Shown here one piece after another: positions 1 through 11,914 of a stretch of DNA of 64,000 nt; positions within the stretch are counted from its first letter, which is position 1, and every line of letters starts with the position of its first letter. Under the pieces are notes generated by a model, which did not search any database, was not told where the DNA came from, and saw only the letters and a list, made by a program, of their open reading frames with translations. Source of the stretch: Gnetum montanum (taxonomy: Eukaryota > Streptophyta > Gnetopsida > Gnetales > Gnetaceae). Made by a program: the position numbers and the translations under genes. The stretch is from NCBI GenBank assembly GCA_015680685.1, contig MNCI01003361.1, positions 256,433 through 320,432 of the forward strand, read 5' to 3'.

Positions 1-617
1 CCTGGACAGTTGTTTAACAGTGCATAATATCTTTCTAAGGCCATGTTCAAGGGTTCATGTTGTGCCTGTTTCCACTCTTGGATTTGTTTCCTCAAGGCTG
101 ACACCCTTGTGTAGGGTTGATATCTTTCGTTAAAGAGTTCTACCATTGTTGGCCAATGTCGTATTGAATTTGGTTTTAACGATCTATACCATACTTTTGC
201 TTGGCCAACGAGTGTCATAGGAAAGAGCTTGTGTTTTTTCCAACCGTTATTAATGTTGTTCCATGTACAGGCATCGTAGAAGGCTTGTAAATGTTGTTGC
301 GGATCTAAGTCATAACCTTCTGAAAAATTGGGAAAGTTGTTTAAATCGAGCTTGGGTAGAAGACTCTCTTTACGATGCCTACGGGAGATTCGAACAGGCT
401 CTTGTATTTGTGTTAAGCTTGTAGTGGCCAATAGGGGTTCATCATCATCAGGTAAGTTATGCTTTTGTGCGTTGGGATGACGTTGCTTTCATTTATGTTT
501 ATAAGAAACCCCCACCTCAGGTTGCGTACTCCAATCTTCATTTTCATATAGCTCGTTGGTTCTCTAATGAACTTCCTCACTAGATGTGGCATTATCATAA
601 TCTTGTAGGAGAGGCAT
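1..617 (-). pseudogene. Gag (ORF1) N-terminal part, element D, degenerate
   Basis: Structural capsid-type protein of a Ty3/gypsy retrotransposon. The start codon at 617 opens with MPLLQD, as in element A. The plant retrotransposon-gag core follows, with the landmarks LFPMTL, WYRSLKPNSIRHW and LFNERYQ (about positions 240 down to 100). An in-frame stop lies shortly after the start, where A has a Trp codon in 'VHWRTNE', and another follows 'SYKHK'. It continues off the left edge, so zinc knuckle and C-terminus are not visible. The family assignment is firm; this copy is not functional. Confidence 0.85.
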
Positions 618-740
618 GATGGTGAAGCTGTGTGTGAATTCGTATGTGACTTTTTGTAATTAATTTTTCTGAAAAGATATATCGTTAATACCTGTATAGC
701 GACCTTGTATGATATAACTAATCTAGATAACTAGCATCGT

Positions 741-758
741 CCCCGGCAATGGCACCAA
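741..758 (-). other. Primer-binding site of element D (tRNA-Asp type)
   Basis: The plus strand reads ccccggcaatggcaccaa immediately before the LTR start. Its complement, TTGGTGCCATTGCCGGGG, is close to the complement of the plant tRNA-Asp 3' end, the primer type known for Athila-like elements. It has two changes from the TTGGCGCCGTTGCCGGGG form. Confidence 0.8.
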
Positions 759-928
759 TTATGAGTGGTGAGGTACCCCTACATTCAACCATATGAATAC
801 GAGCATTACACATGCGATCTAGTCGAACTCCACAGATGGACTAGTTGTGGCATCTAGATAGTTAGCCTTAGGTCACAGTTCGTTGTCTTCCCACCTGGAC
901 TAGTATTAGCTGTGTCATGTATGGTTTA
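759..928 (-). repeat. Element D 5' LTR, U5-side stub
   Basis: It begins TTATGAGTGG (family TGATGAGTGG) and contains the family motifs aggtacccct, caaccatatgaatacgag and gtcgaactcca. It stops abruptly at about 928, where other copies continue for 650 bp more. No U3 or TATA box remains. Confidence 0.8.
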
Positions 929-2022
929 CTAGCTAAATTGCCAATTATATGTACAACAGAGCATGTTATCAAAGTATCTCTAGTATGAGGTCATGACGTC
1001 AATTCTTAGTTGTACATACAACTGACAAATCGACTATTAAGCTTATTCAATGTTAGAAAAGAATGTCCCACTACATGTCTACTCTACTATTGCCACTCCT
1101 ATAAGGAGAAGCAAGAATTGAACCCAGAAGTTTCCAAGAGAAATAAGTGTCTTGACCACTATGCTACATCCTTGGGTGTTATCATGGCACTACTAATATT
1201 TTTAATTCTAATATGAATTTATCATGTGAAGGCACGAACTAGGGTATGATCATGATATTGTATTCTTGATGAGTTATGAAACAAGTTAGCAAAGGCTATC
1301 ATTTTTTTTATTTTAGTAATTATATAGAAAATTATTTATTCATGAAATTGAAATTAAAACTAAAGCTTTATTATGTCTAAAGACCAATAGAGTCTACTGG
1401 ATAGATATTTTATAATAAAATAAAGACAAACTCTACAAATTGACTAATTGCTAATGGAGTAATAAAAATAAGTCATATAAGTTTTTTCTTGTAATATTAT
1501 AACTATGTCTTAAATAGGTAGTTATATTATAAAAAATATATGCACCTAATCTTCAAGGGCCCCTAACTTGCACAACCTCAAATGCAATCTTCCAAGGCAA
1601 GTTAAATCCATCTTCTACTTCTACTCTTCCAAGATGACATGAACTTAAGAAAAGTTTGCTAATGATTATAATAGCAATTAAGAAATAGTGAGGGTGTTGG
1701 AACTCAAAATAAGTGAAACATAAGTACACCCTAAGATATATAGTCTAATTAGAATTTTATATAACTCACCATTACCCATTTGAATTATGACTTATAGCTT
1801 CCAAATCAAGTGTCTTATCACTATGCTAACACATCATTGTTTGATTAGATTTATATGTAATAGCAATTGAGATATTTGTAAGCTTTTGTATTTATTTTAT
1901 TTTTTCTTAAATTGCTTGATTATATTTGCTTACAACATGCCTCTAGGTTAGCATATAATATGTTGATGTTGGGCTCTGAACCTAGCACTAGGGAGAGAGG
2001 GAATGGTGTTAATTATGTGAAC
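929..2022. other. AT-rich stretch between elements D and B, no gene seen
   Basis: No long open frame or protein similarity was recognised. It holds one tRNA-like SINE candidate (listed separately). A second, weaker A-box-like match lies near 1815-1830 (rc of 'cactatgcta'). Confidence 0.5.
1055..1190 (-). mobile_element. tRNA-derived SINE candidate
   Basis: On the minus strand, TAGCATAGTGG (1156-1166) fits the Pol III A-box consensus TRGYNNARNGG exactly. 32 bp further on, GGTTCAATTCT (1114-1124) fits the B-box with two mismatches, and the spacing is tRNA-like. A related copy lies near 26175-26290, sharing 'gtcccacta' and 'caagaattgaaccca'. No tail or target duplication was defined, so the ends are approximate. 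Confidence 0.4.
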
Positions 2023-2027
2023 ACTAC

Positions 2028-2849
2028 TAATGAAGAGAATTTGTTCATCTACTCTGATGTTGAGGTCTTGATGCGACGTTAAGTATTCGATGTCAGGGGA
2101 TATACACTAGCCTATAAATATAGTGCCTAGGCTCTAGATTTGGCATTAGTTTTTGGAGTCAATTTTCAGTTTTTAGTCAAAGTAGTGAAGCTCTTGCAAT
2201 TTATTTTCTTTGAAGTTAGAATATTTTTTGAGTGCCTACAAAAGGAGTCTAAGTATGTATAGTTCTTTGTTCGAACACTGATGTATCTAAGCGCAGCAAT
2301 GTGACAGGAATAAAAATGAACTCTTTTGACAATCCTTGCAACATTGAGAATAGATTAATGTTCTTTTAATGCACTTTACTTTAATGCATTTGAGTTAAGT
2401 AATTACTTTCTAGCAGTTAATAAACACAAGCATGACCACTTCAAGCATACATATAGTACTTGGTAACCCAGCAATGCTTAACATTTGGTAGCCTAACAAC
2501 ACTATATGTGTTCAAGATGTGTCCAGGAAAGTGGGACGGTTACATCTGTTAGGCTAGATAGGTAGTAAATGAATTAGATCTAAAATTACTTGACCTTTCA
2601 TTCTTGTCATAGGCTATCAAATTTATAAAACATAAAATAAGAAAAATCATGTACCCCAATTACACTTAAACCATAACCTTGAGCCTCACAAGTGTAGTTG
2701 GGAAGACAATGAATGTTCTTAATGCCCATTTCACTTCCTAAAAGAACTAGTGTACTGGAGAACTATAGGTCCACAGAATTGGAATGGATCGCACGTAAAT
2801 GCCTTAGTGATTCGTATGGTTGGATGTAGGGCTACCTCATCGCTCATCA
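2028..2849 (+). repeat. Element B 5' LTR
   Basis: It starts TAATGAAGAG (the 3' copy has TGATGAAGAG) and ends cgctcatca. It contains the promoter-like 'cctataaatatagtgcc' near 2112 and the U5 end shared with the family (gattcgtatggttgg...ctcatcgctcatca). Its U3 is a few bases shorter than that of the 3' copy, because part of the GATGTC-type dyad region is lost. Confidence 0.9.
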
Positions 2850-3120
2850 TTGGCCATAAAGCAAGCATCTATCTCTACATGCAAGTAGTGTGCACTAAAA
2901 GTAGAAATTCAAAGGTGTCTATACATAGTAGCCACAAACTAGAAGGGCACCTAGTGGCTGACCGTTGATTATGAGAGTAGCACACTTTGCATGGAATTGA
3001 GTGAGAGCCTGACATGTGCATATGTTGTAGGGATGGATGAACTAGAGCAAGTTCATCACCAACTCTTTGATGATACAAATGATGATACCTACTGGGGAGA
3101 TTTTGAAATTCCTAAAAATT
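2850..3120 (+). other. Element B leader, damaged primer site, no gag
   Basis: The LTR is followed by TTGGCCATAAAGC. Only TTGGC of the expected tRNA-Asp complement survives, so the primer site is mutated or rearranged. The roughly 2 kb of gag and protease that should follow are absent; about 270 bp later the sequence is already pol. This points to an internal deletion. Confidence 0.65.
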
Positions 3121-5890
3121 TTAAGTAAGAGCCCCTTGAACTAAAAATGCTATCAACTGAAATGGAATATGTGTTTTTGAAAAATGGAAAATTGGTTATA
3201 ATCAATGCCAATCTTGCTCCAAAGCAGAAAAAGATGTTGTTTAAGGTAATGGTTAGTAGCTTTTTCTTGGTTATATCTTGAACTCATAGGGATTGATCCT
3301 AGCATATGCCAACATTGCATCTACACTAATCCAGCCATGAAGCCAAAAAGATAGCCACAAAGGTGATCAAACCCCAAACTGAAGTAGATTGTCAAGGAGG
3401 AAATCGAACAACTCCTCAAGGCAGGGTTCATTTATCCCATTGCAGATAATGAGTGGGCTAGTCCACTCGTGATTGTGCTAAAAAAAGGTAGCAAGTGGAA
3501 GGTCTACATTGATTTCAAGCTACTAAATATGGCAACATTCAAAGATCATTTTCTGTTTCCATTTGTTGACTAGGTGCTTGACACAATATCTAGGCATTGC
3601 TATTATAGCTTTCTAAATGGTTATAGTGGCTATAACCAAATTCAAATTGCATTAGAGGACCAAGCAAAGACAACATTCACGAGTCCTTGGGGGACTTTTG
3701 CATTTTGTAGGATGCCATTTGGTCTATGCAATGCTCCTAATACATTCCAATGCTTGGCTCTGAGCATTTTTCAGTGGTAGCTTGGTAGTGGTGTGGAAGT
3801 ATTCATGGATGAGTTCTTCACTTATGGAGCTACATTTGAGTAAGCCCTAGACTACCTTGAGCAAGTTTTGAAATGATGTTTTGAAATCAACTTGTGGCCG
3901 AATTGGCAAAAAAGTCACTTAATGGTCTAGGAAGGCATTGTATTAGGGCACAAAATATCACAAGCAGGAATTGAGGTAGACCCTAAGAAAATAAGGGTCA
4001 TCGAAGGAATAACCCACCAACTAGAAACTATCAAAGATGTTCAATCATTCCTTGGACATATTGGCTACTACAGGCAATTCATAGAGAATTTTTCTAAGAT
4101 CTTAAAACCATTGGTGGAGCTAGCAAAGAAAGATGTTTCCTTTGTCTGGACCATGAAATGTGAAAAAGCATTCCAATAGCTGAAAGAAAAACTTGTAGAA
4201 AATCCAATCCTACAAGCACCTGACTAGTTCAGACCATTTCATATCATGATGGATGCATCAAATTATGCCTTGGGAGCCATGCTCATGCAATTAGATGACA
4301 AGAAATGTCCATATTACATCCACTACACTAGCTGAAGCTTTATGGGTGCACAAAAAAACTATACGACTACAGAAAAAGAATTGATGGTAGTGGTGTTTGC
4401 TCTAGAAAAGTTTAGGCATCATGTGCTTGGATACAAGGTGTTTATACATATGGATCATAGTGCCATTTTCTTCTTGATGAACAAGCCAATAGTTAGCCCC
4501 TGTGTCATATGATGGTTGGTGATCTTACAGGAATTTGATCTGATGATGGTAGATCGAAAGGGAACCAAGAATGTGGTCGCTGATCACTTGTCTTAGTTGT
4601 GATTGGACAACAAAGAGAAAGAAGATTTATTATTTGATATATTTCCTAATGAACTCCTCTTTGCTAGAGCTATAACTAAACAATTTCCCAATGAGCCACA
4701 GGGGTTGGACCACTGGAAGAAACATCAGTTTCTTCACCAGATAAAACACTTCATGGAGATCAATGGACACCTCTACAAGGTGTGCATCGATGGCTTGGTT
4801 CATTGGTGTATCCCTGATGTTGATCAACTACACGTTCTTCAAGATGCTCATGAAGGTCCTTGTGGAGGACATTATGCTAGGAGACACACAACCATTAAAA
4901 TCTTGACAACAGGGTACTATTGGCCAACAATCTTTAAGGATGCTCACCATTATGTTCACTCTTGTAAATGATTCCCACAAGATGGTGGAATGATTGCTCA
5001 AATGGAGGAACCTGAACAATGGATTCAACCATTGGAACCCTTCGACATCCAGGGCATTGATTTCATGGGTTCCATTACATCCATGTCAAATGGAGAGGCA
5101 TACATCATAGTTGTTATTGACTATTGTACGAAATGGGTAGAAGCAGTAGTCATCATTAACTATACATCTTCTACTGCTACTTAGTTTGTACAACAAAATG
5201 TTGTAAACAGGTTTGGTGTGCCACATGCATTAATTTCTGATAATGAAACTCACTTTACAGGGACTACCTTTTTGAAGCTCATGCAACCCTTAGGGGTTGA
5301 ACGTAAACTCACAACACCCTACCACCTCAAGCTAATGATCAAGCTAAGGTTACCAATAGGGAAATCACAAGGATACTAACAAGAACTATTAACAAATATA
5401 GGAAAAACTGGAGTACAAAACTCAATGATGCCCTTAGGGCCTACCACTCAACATGGAAACTTTCTATAGGCTACTCTTCCTATGAGCTTGTGTACAGAAA
5501 ATTACCAACACTTCCTATTCAATTCAAGCTCTGTACACTATTAATAGCGTGTGACCTTGACTTTGACTTGAATCTAGCACAAAAAGAAAGACTAATGAAC
5601 TTGAACCTACTAGATGAAATTGATATGAGCCTTATCATCTAATGAGTTGCACAAGGCCTACAATAAAAAGTGTCATGACCTAAAAATTGGAAAAGTCAAA
5701 TTTCAGCCAAGAGATAAGATTTTCTATTGGAACCCCACACATGTACCTCAATGAACTAAGTTTCAAACATTGTGGGCCATGATGATCTACAAACCTCATA
5801 GCCCAAACAAGAAACGACTGGTCAACATCTAACATATTAAACCTTTCCATGAGCATAAGCTAGCTAATACAATAAAAGCCTGATTGGATG
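3120..5890 (+). pseudogene. pol: Pol polyprotein remnant: reverse transcriptase, RNase H, integrase (element B)
   Basis: Mostly one reading frame from about 3290 to 5320 with more than ten in-frame stops, then frameshifts. RT landmarks: FLNGYSGYNQI and MPFGLCNAP (3610-3740); the active-site box reads FMDE (about 3804) where FMDD is usual. SFLGHIGYYRQFI marks the RT connection (4045-4085). RNase H keeps its acidic residues in MMDASNYALG, TTEKEL and HMDHSA (4245-4465). Integrase has an HH-C zinc-finger region (DAHEGPCGGHYARRH, FKDAHHY), and of the DDE triad GIDFMG and ISDNETHF are present. The position of the catalytic Glu reads Lys (DQAKVTN, about 5335). Similarity is to plant Athila/Tat pol. 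It is the only RT/integrase in the window and could not work as it stands. Confidence 0.93.
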
Positions 5891-7246
5891 GACAACCACG
5901 CTCCATATTTTGGATCTCTTTATTTCAACTTAGTCATGGGGAAGATGGCCACCTATGCTAATCATATAAGTGGCCCCTTAGTTTTTCAACTTTTTGTTTT
6001 ACACATTCTTTATTTTACATCTTCTTGTTTTCATGTTATTAATCTTTTGTAATTTTTGTTTTACACCATCATTAGTACATTTGCTATTTCTTAAATATTT
6101 TACACTTGCTTTTATATTTTATTTTATTTTGGTGTGATTTTCTAACTTTTTGTTAATAAGTGCTAGGTACAATGATAATGCATTGCTTGATGGTGGTATG
6201 TATTATTTTGTTATTTGATTGTTGGTGTCTGGTTTCTGGCTTTGAATTTTGTTACGGATGATTAGGACATCTACCCATCTATCAAGTCATTTAACCGCAA
6301 AATCCACAAGGAACTTCATGTGACCTTAATTAGGAACTCCATTCCACTCTCTCTCATCCATCTATGTTTTCCATGTCTCACCTCACTACTAGTTGCATGT
6401 TCTTGTTTGATGTCCTCGTTTGATGTGTCAGAATTCTTAGTTAGTTTCTTCCAGATTTTTGTACTAACATTCTGTAACCATTAATCATCCATGGAGTCCA
6501 CGAACTCTTTGGTTTGAAGTTATGCAAGGGCATAAAAGGCTTGTGTTTGCTTTGGGAAGGACCCACTTGCATATCTTTTGGTTGGGTTAGTTAAGTCTTT
6601 TACCTTAAACACTCTTATAATCAAATTCTTTTTGTTTTCCCCATCAATGACATCCAATTATGCATATTTTCACAGCATTTTTCAGTGTACTTTCCTTTTT
6701 ATTGTTGTAAATTCTTACACCCTCTTCAAATATTTCCTCGTGTTAAACTTTTTCAAATGTAATGGACCACTTATCTATTTGACCCTATTTGTTAGCCTTC
6801 ATGTTAACACTACTAAAGTAATCAATCTACCACAATCACAACTTAGTCGAGTGTAACCACTGATGACATAAGGCATTTAACAGCTATGTGCATACACATT
6901 GCATACTAATTCATGATTTTGTTACACAACATGGACTAGAAGTGAGACTATCTTCACCAAGGATGACGCAATAGTACCACATAATGAGGACTGCTCATGA
7001 TCATTGGATCTTCTCTCTCATTCCTTTACTGCTAAGAGGTGTTGGATGTTAGTGTTATCCAGGGTGTTTCCTTATCTTATCATGGACACCCAATGTTGAT
7101 TGTATCTCTGTACACTTAGAGTCTGTTATTCCATTTGAGTCAATTTGTATGTTAATCAATAATCTCATACCTACCCAATATTTTGTAAATAATTTGTTCC
7201 TCCTCTTCTTCACTCGAGGATGAGTTTTCATTCATTCGTGGGGGTA
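5891..7246 (+). other. Element B untranslated spacer and 3' module
   Basis: It opens with a polypurine-tract-like motif, TAGTCATGGGGAAGATGGCC (5931-5950), identical in layout to the one ending the gag-pro frame of H. The conserved spacer block is at about 6489-6570 (gcaagggcat...gggaaggacccacttg). The 3' module, with a small hairpin, 'gagttttcattca' and polypurine tract GTGGGGGTA, directly precedes the LTR at 7247. No ORF2 and no internal dyad promoter were seen; the short open frame near 6578-6856 is not recognisable. Confidence 0.7.
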
Positions 7247-7859
7247 TGATGAAGAGCATTTGTTTATCTGCTCCAACGTCAAAGCTGCAATGTTAGGTAT
7301 CTGATGTCAGGGTCTTGATGCGACATTGGGTGTTATACACTAGCCTATAAATATAGTGCCTGGGCTCTTGATTTGACATTAGTTTTTGGAGTCAGTTTTT
7401 AGTTTTCAGTCAAAGTAGCAAAGCTCTTGCAATTTATTTTCTTTGAAGTTAGAATATTTTCTGAGTACCTCCAAAAGGAGTGTAAGTATGTACAGTTCTT
7501 TGCTCGAACATTGATGTACCTAAGCACAACAATGTGACACGAATAAAAATGAACACTTTTGACAATCCTTGCAGCACTGAGAATACATTAATGTTCTTTT
7601 AATGCACTTTACTTTAATGCATTTGAATTAAGAAATTACTTTCTAGTAGTTAATGAACACAAGCATGACCACTTTGAGCATACATATAGTACTTGGTAAC
7701 CNNNNNNNNNNNNNNNNNNNNNNNNNNNNNNNNNNNNNNNNNNNNNNNNNNNNNNNNNNNNNNNNNNNNNNNNNNNNNNNNNNNNNNNNNNNNNNNNNNN
7801 NAGCAACACTTAATGTTTGGTAGCCCAGCAGCATTATATGTGTTCAGGATGTGTCCAGG
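7247..7859 (+). repeat. Element B 3' LTR, first segment (contains the N gap)
   Basis: It starts TGATGAAGAG right after the polypurine tract. A 6-8-6 dyad, AATGTT-AGGTATCT-GATGTC, lies at 7289-7308, upstream of 'cctataaatatagtgcc' (TATA box near 7348). It is interrupted at ccagg by element C; LTR sequence resumes at 16603. Confidence 0.9.
7702..7801. other. Assembly gap, 100 N
   Basis: Exactly 100 N. The flanks 'acttggtaacc' and 'agcaacacttaa' join almost without loss when laid on the 5' LTR copy (acttggtaacccagcaatgcttaa near 2459-2482). The true missing length is therefore about one base, and the N run is a placeholder. Confidence 0.9.
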
Positions 7860-8677
7860 TGATGAGTGGTGAGGTATGTCTACACCTAATCATACGAATA
7901 CAAGCGTGTACGCGGGATCTAGTCGAACTCCGTGGATGGGCTAATTGTGAGTTCTAAGGTAGTTATTGTGCTTTATTATTCATTTTCTTCCCACGTCGGA
8001 CTAGTGGAAGCTTTGTCACGTATGGTTTAGTCCAAAGTGAGGTGTATGATGTAATTCTTTAATGCTACTCCTACTATGGAACGATAATAAAGAGTTGATT
8101 AACTAAAGGTATGAAATAAATCCTATATTTAACCTAAGGTGATGAGTATCCAAACCTGATTGTTTGTATGCACCTTGGGCTTCATGTAGTTGTCGCTGGG
8201 ATTACCAAACGCTAATTGCTACTAGGTTACCAGACATTACGCTTATGTGTTCGCAATTGGCCGTACTCATTTCGCTTAATGACGAGGAATGTAAATAACA
8301 TTAGTTGGAAATAATAATAAATAAAGACATTGAAATTTTAATCTAAGAAAATCACAAATGCAAAGTGGATGCTACAATGATGTAAATGATCTCAATCTTT
8401 ATTGCCAAACATGTAATGTGCCCAAGTACATTGCACTCGAATAAGGACATCGTGCAACCATAAACATCACACTTCAGGCATACATTGGAACTGAAATTGG
8501 AAAACTTCAAACTGACTTTATCTATCTTCTATCTCTACCTCTCCTTTGTATCTCTCCCCTATGTCATATTTATAGGCGAGCATGGCAAAAATGACATCGG
8601 ATATCAAACATCGCTTACTAACCCCAATTTCAAATTTGCGATATTGGAGCCCCGATATCACTTCTAATGACTCATCA
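7860..8677 (-). repeat. Element C 3' LTR
   Basis: Plus-strand ends are TGATGAGTGG and gactcatca. It is collinear with 15780-16597 along its full 818 bp. The polypurine tract complement (tacccccacgactga, 8678-8692) abuts it, which fixes the orientation. Confidence 0.95.
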
Positions 8678-8849
8678 TACCCCCACGACTGAATGAAAAC
8701 TTGTCCTCGAGTTTTGTACAAAATGGTGAAAGGTATGGAATTATTGACTAACAAGAGAATCATTGCATTGCAGTGGTGTTTTATTACAATAGAATGAAGA
8801 CACATTATAAGAATCAGAATTAAGAAGAAAGAGAAGAATGATGGAGCCA

Positions 8850-11662
8850 CTACGTTGTGCCAGGAGGTGGTGGCTCTTCCACAATCTCCTTTCCTTTGCC
8901 TTTATCTCCTGGTTTCGGAGGCTTGTGATGATGTAGTAGTGATTGAAATTTCTCCTCCTCTATTCTAGGATCATGCATAGTCCATGTAGATGATCTGATG
9001 GGTGAGGGAATTGGCACATCCCACTGACATGGAAGCTGCAAAAACATTTGATTGGCTTTTACATACCAAGTCACAAACTGCTGTCTCTCATCTTCAAATG
9101 CCTTTGCCTTATCTCTTAACTTTTGATAATCAACAAAGCATCTGGCTAGGTCTATAGCTACATCTTTCTATGTATGGTAGCTCACCTTAACTGCCTCCAA
9201 TTCTATAGTTACAATCACTAGCTTGTCAAGAGTTGCTTTGCGGTCAACAACCTCCTTTTCATACAACGCGTATGTGGTAGCTGCCTGCATCTCGAGCTCA
9301 TTGTGTGGGTGCCCTGCTGTCAACATGGCCAAGTTGGCATATTGAAGATTGGCCAACTCCATGTACTATTTCAGATCAGCAATTTACAGATCTCAGCTTT
9401 TAACCTCTGCCTGGTGAGTAAGGGCATATGCATCTAGGATGTTTCTCTAGTCGGATCGTTGGGCCACAAAGGAATCTATCTGGCCCTTTGCCATCTGGAT
9501 TTCTTTTTCAATGACTTCTTTGTACATGTCCACCTAGTCATGGAAGTGCTTCTTGAGGCGCTCATGCATTTTGGCCTTGTTCTGCCACCTGCTTATTTCA
9601 ATGATCGACTTTTGTCAGATAGCGTGTACCTCCTCCATAGAGAGGATTCGATTTTCTTGGGTAAGGCGAATCATGTCGTGGTTGACGTGCACTAGTTTTT
9701 CTCTTAGTTGGTGGATGCTTTCTTCTAACAAATTCTTTTGCTACTTAATGGTGGTCAATTTATTATTCACTACAGTTAACTGCTTATTTTCTTCTTGTAT
9801 GGCGGTAAGGGCCTTGAGATGCGCATGGGTTCACACTTCTATGGCAAAAGCATCCCACACCACCTGCTCTCTTTCCTATGCTAGGATTTTATTCTCTTCT
9901 ACCATCTAAGCCAATTGCTTAGTTTGGAAAGCCTCCATTATCTCGAGCAGGATCAATCAAGATGGATTCCGCCTTTCCACCCTTAAGGTTATGAGCTCTT
10001 GATGAAGCCTTTGGGCTTTCGTTGTTGCGTGCTCGACTCTTTGCTCCATGATGATGAATTTTCCTTTAGTTGAAATCAGTTCAGATTATGCTAAAGTGAC
10101 ATCGTTGGGGATGTTGAACAAGGAGGTCATTACCTACCCTATCTATAACAGTCTGTCCAACACATCCTTGTGTTCAGCCAGATTCATGGTGGGACCAACC
10201 AATGCTTGTGCATCCCGTGCGCCTATGAGATCCGTTGGTGGTACAACAGGGACATTAAAGGATTCTTTAATGTGATCCTTGATAATGTTCGCTGCACCCA
10301 CCGCATCCTAGTGTTGCATGGCTATAACTGTAGCCCCTTCACCAGTTTTGAGCAGTACTTGAAATGATGTGGCGTTCCTAGATATCTGTTGTGACCACTG
10401 GGCCTCTCATCCGAACTGGAGTAAAACCTGCCCTATGGCAGGATCAGTAGACATTGTTGGCTAGACTACATCATTAAGAACTCGAAAGAGACTTGACTCA
10501 TTAGGTGTTCTCCAGCTCACGAGGTCTGAGAGCCATTAGAGATGACTAAGTGCTGGCCTATAATCATAAATTGGCGGTTGTTGCTAAGGTGGTTGAGATG
10601 GCAGCGATGATTGTTCAAACTGTAGTATGTGGCTGGGTCCTGCTTCCTACTACTACTTGGCCTATGCCAACCGGTGCCTAAGCTATTCAATTTGTTGCTC
10701 CAGTTGGGCGATGTATCCCTATTCTGGTTGTTGCTCTTCCTATTCTTTTTCCTCTCCGAGATCTTTTCTCGGAGGCGCTGGTTTGAGCAGTTATGCAAAA
10801 AAAGCATTTTGAGATTTGCAGGATACATCATTGGTATAACCAAGGATTCTAGCATGTTGACATAGTTTCCAGATTAGACAAGGGAACAACAAAGTGAGCT
10901 TCCCTATCTTCGCCTCTTCGAACTGCCGCTTGATCTCCATGAACTATAATTGGGAAATGTTGGCTTGAAATTTACCCATTAACACAACACATCTTCGAGC
11001 CACATAGGTTGATAGACAATTGAGCCCCTTCATTGGGAACAAATGATATGTCCTAATTTTGAAATAGGTACACTCTTCCAGGCTTAGTCCATTTTATGAC
11101 TTATTCTCATCGTTAAAAGCATGTTTCAACCATAGCTTACGGCTCTCCAGATTAGGTCGGGTTGACAGAACCAGCAATCGCACTCCAACATTTGGCAAAT
11201 TTAGGGCTTCAGTGATTACCTTAATAGAATAAGAGACTATGACCCCACCAATTCTTACAGTGGTACCTTCTTCTTTACCATACCAAAAAGAATAAGTCTC
11301 CCCAAGGTACCGTTCTGCATTTTCAAAAAAAATTGGCCAAAATGGAGATGCTTGCAACTGTGTCCTCACTAACTGCCCAAAGTTCATTTCCATTATGACT
11401 GAGGCCAACATGGGATGTGCTTGAATGGTAGGAAGACATTTTGGTGACAATGTGAGTCGTTGTCCTTGCACTGGAGGTGCTACCTCTGTCTGCCCAAATT
11501 GAGCTTTGGCAGGGACTTTTGCAAGGGCTTCTTGATGGATGTTGAATGACTGTGCCTCCTGCTCAATTGGTGGCCCTTGCTAGCTAGTTCAACCTTAGTT
11601 TCCCTGAGGGCATTTGCTCGTCCCTATGATGGATCGCCTTGGGTTGCTTGTTTGGGGGCCAT
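8850..11662 (-). pseudogene. ORF2 coiled-coil protein, element C, degenerate
   Basis: The start codon at 11662 (MAPKQ) lies directly after a splice-acceptor-like ttgcag; the end is ...EEPPPPGTT at 8850. N-terminal globular region (about 11450-10850): YLGETYSFWYGKEEGT, ITEALNLPNVG, YHLFPMKGLN, VLMGKF, FPCLIWKLCQHA. This resembles what plant annotations call a 'putative plant transposon protein' domain (my recollection of the family). A long Glu/Lys/Gln-rich coiled coil follows (about 10000-9150), then a conserved WYVKANQMF...DPRIEEEK tail. It has many stops and at least one frameshift between 11662 and 11471. It matches A, F and G throughout; its function is unknown. Confidence 0.8.
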
Positions 11663-11914
11663 CTGCAATTACACAAAACATTAGGTTACTAAGGGATCCT
11701 TCCATTAATCACGTTACTCATCTATACCTTAGTCAACCTTCCCTATACATTATAGCCATGTTAGATTGAAGAGTTAAGGCCTTACTTTTTTGTTCAAAAT
11801 GGCCTAATAGGATAGTTAATGCACTTAGGGATATGTAAAAAGTATGTTTGGCATGGTGGACAATGTTTATTTACTTATTTAGCTTTGATTTTTCTTAGTG
11901 TATTTATTGTTTAC
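11663..11914 (-). other. Putative leader intron before ORF2, element C
   Basis: On the minus strand the donor GTAAAC at 11914 follows 'ctgagg'. The acceptor TAATTGCAG ends at 11663, so the ATG of ORF2 is the first codon of the next exon. Equivalent donor/acceptor pairs are found in A and F; in G the donor is kept. Confidence 0.45.

Larger units (their letters stand above)
1..928 (-). mobile_element. Element D: 5' part of a gag-bearing LTR retrotransposon, truncated
   Basis: Read on the minus strand this is LTR stub, primer site, leader and the first part of gag; the rest lies left of the window. The order and sequence match element A closely, so D belongs to the same subfamily. The LTR stops matching the family at about 928, in the conserved 'tatggttta' stretch, so most of the 5' LTR is missing. 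No target duplication can be assigned. Confidence 0.85.

Noticed and set aside
413-598. 61-codon minus-strand frame near 413-598
   Set aside because: It is an out-of-frame reading of the gag N-terminus of element D.
3574-5184. Element B pol as an active polymerase gene
   Set aside because: In-frame stops, FMDE in place of FMDD, and Lys at the integrase catalytic Glu position.
10517-10865. Overlapping open frames on both strands at 10517-10865
   Set aside because: These are shadows of the degenerate ORF2 of element C, whose true frame here contains stops.
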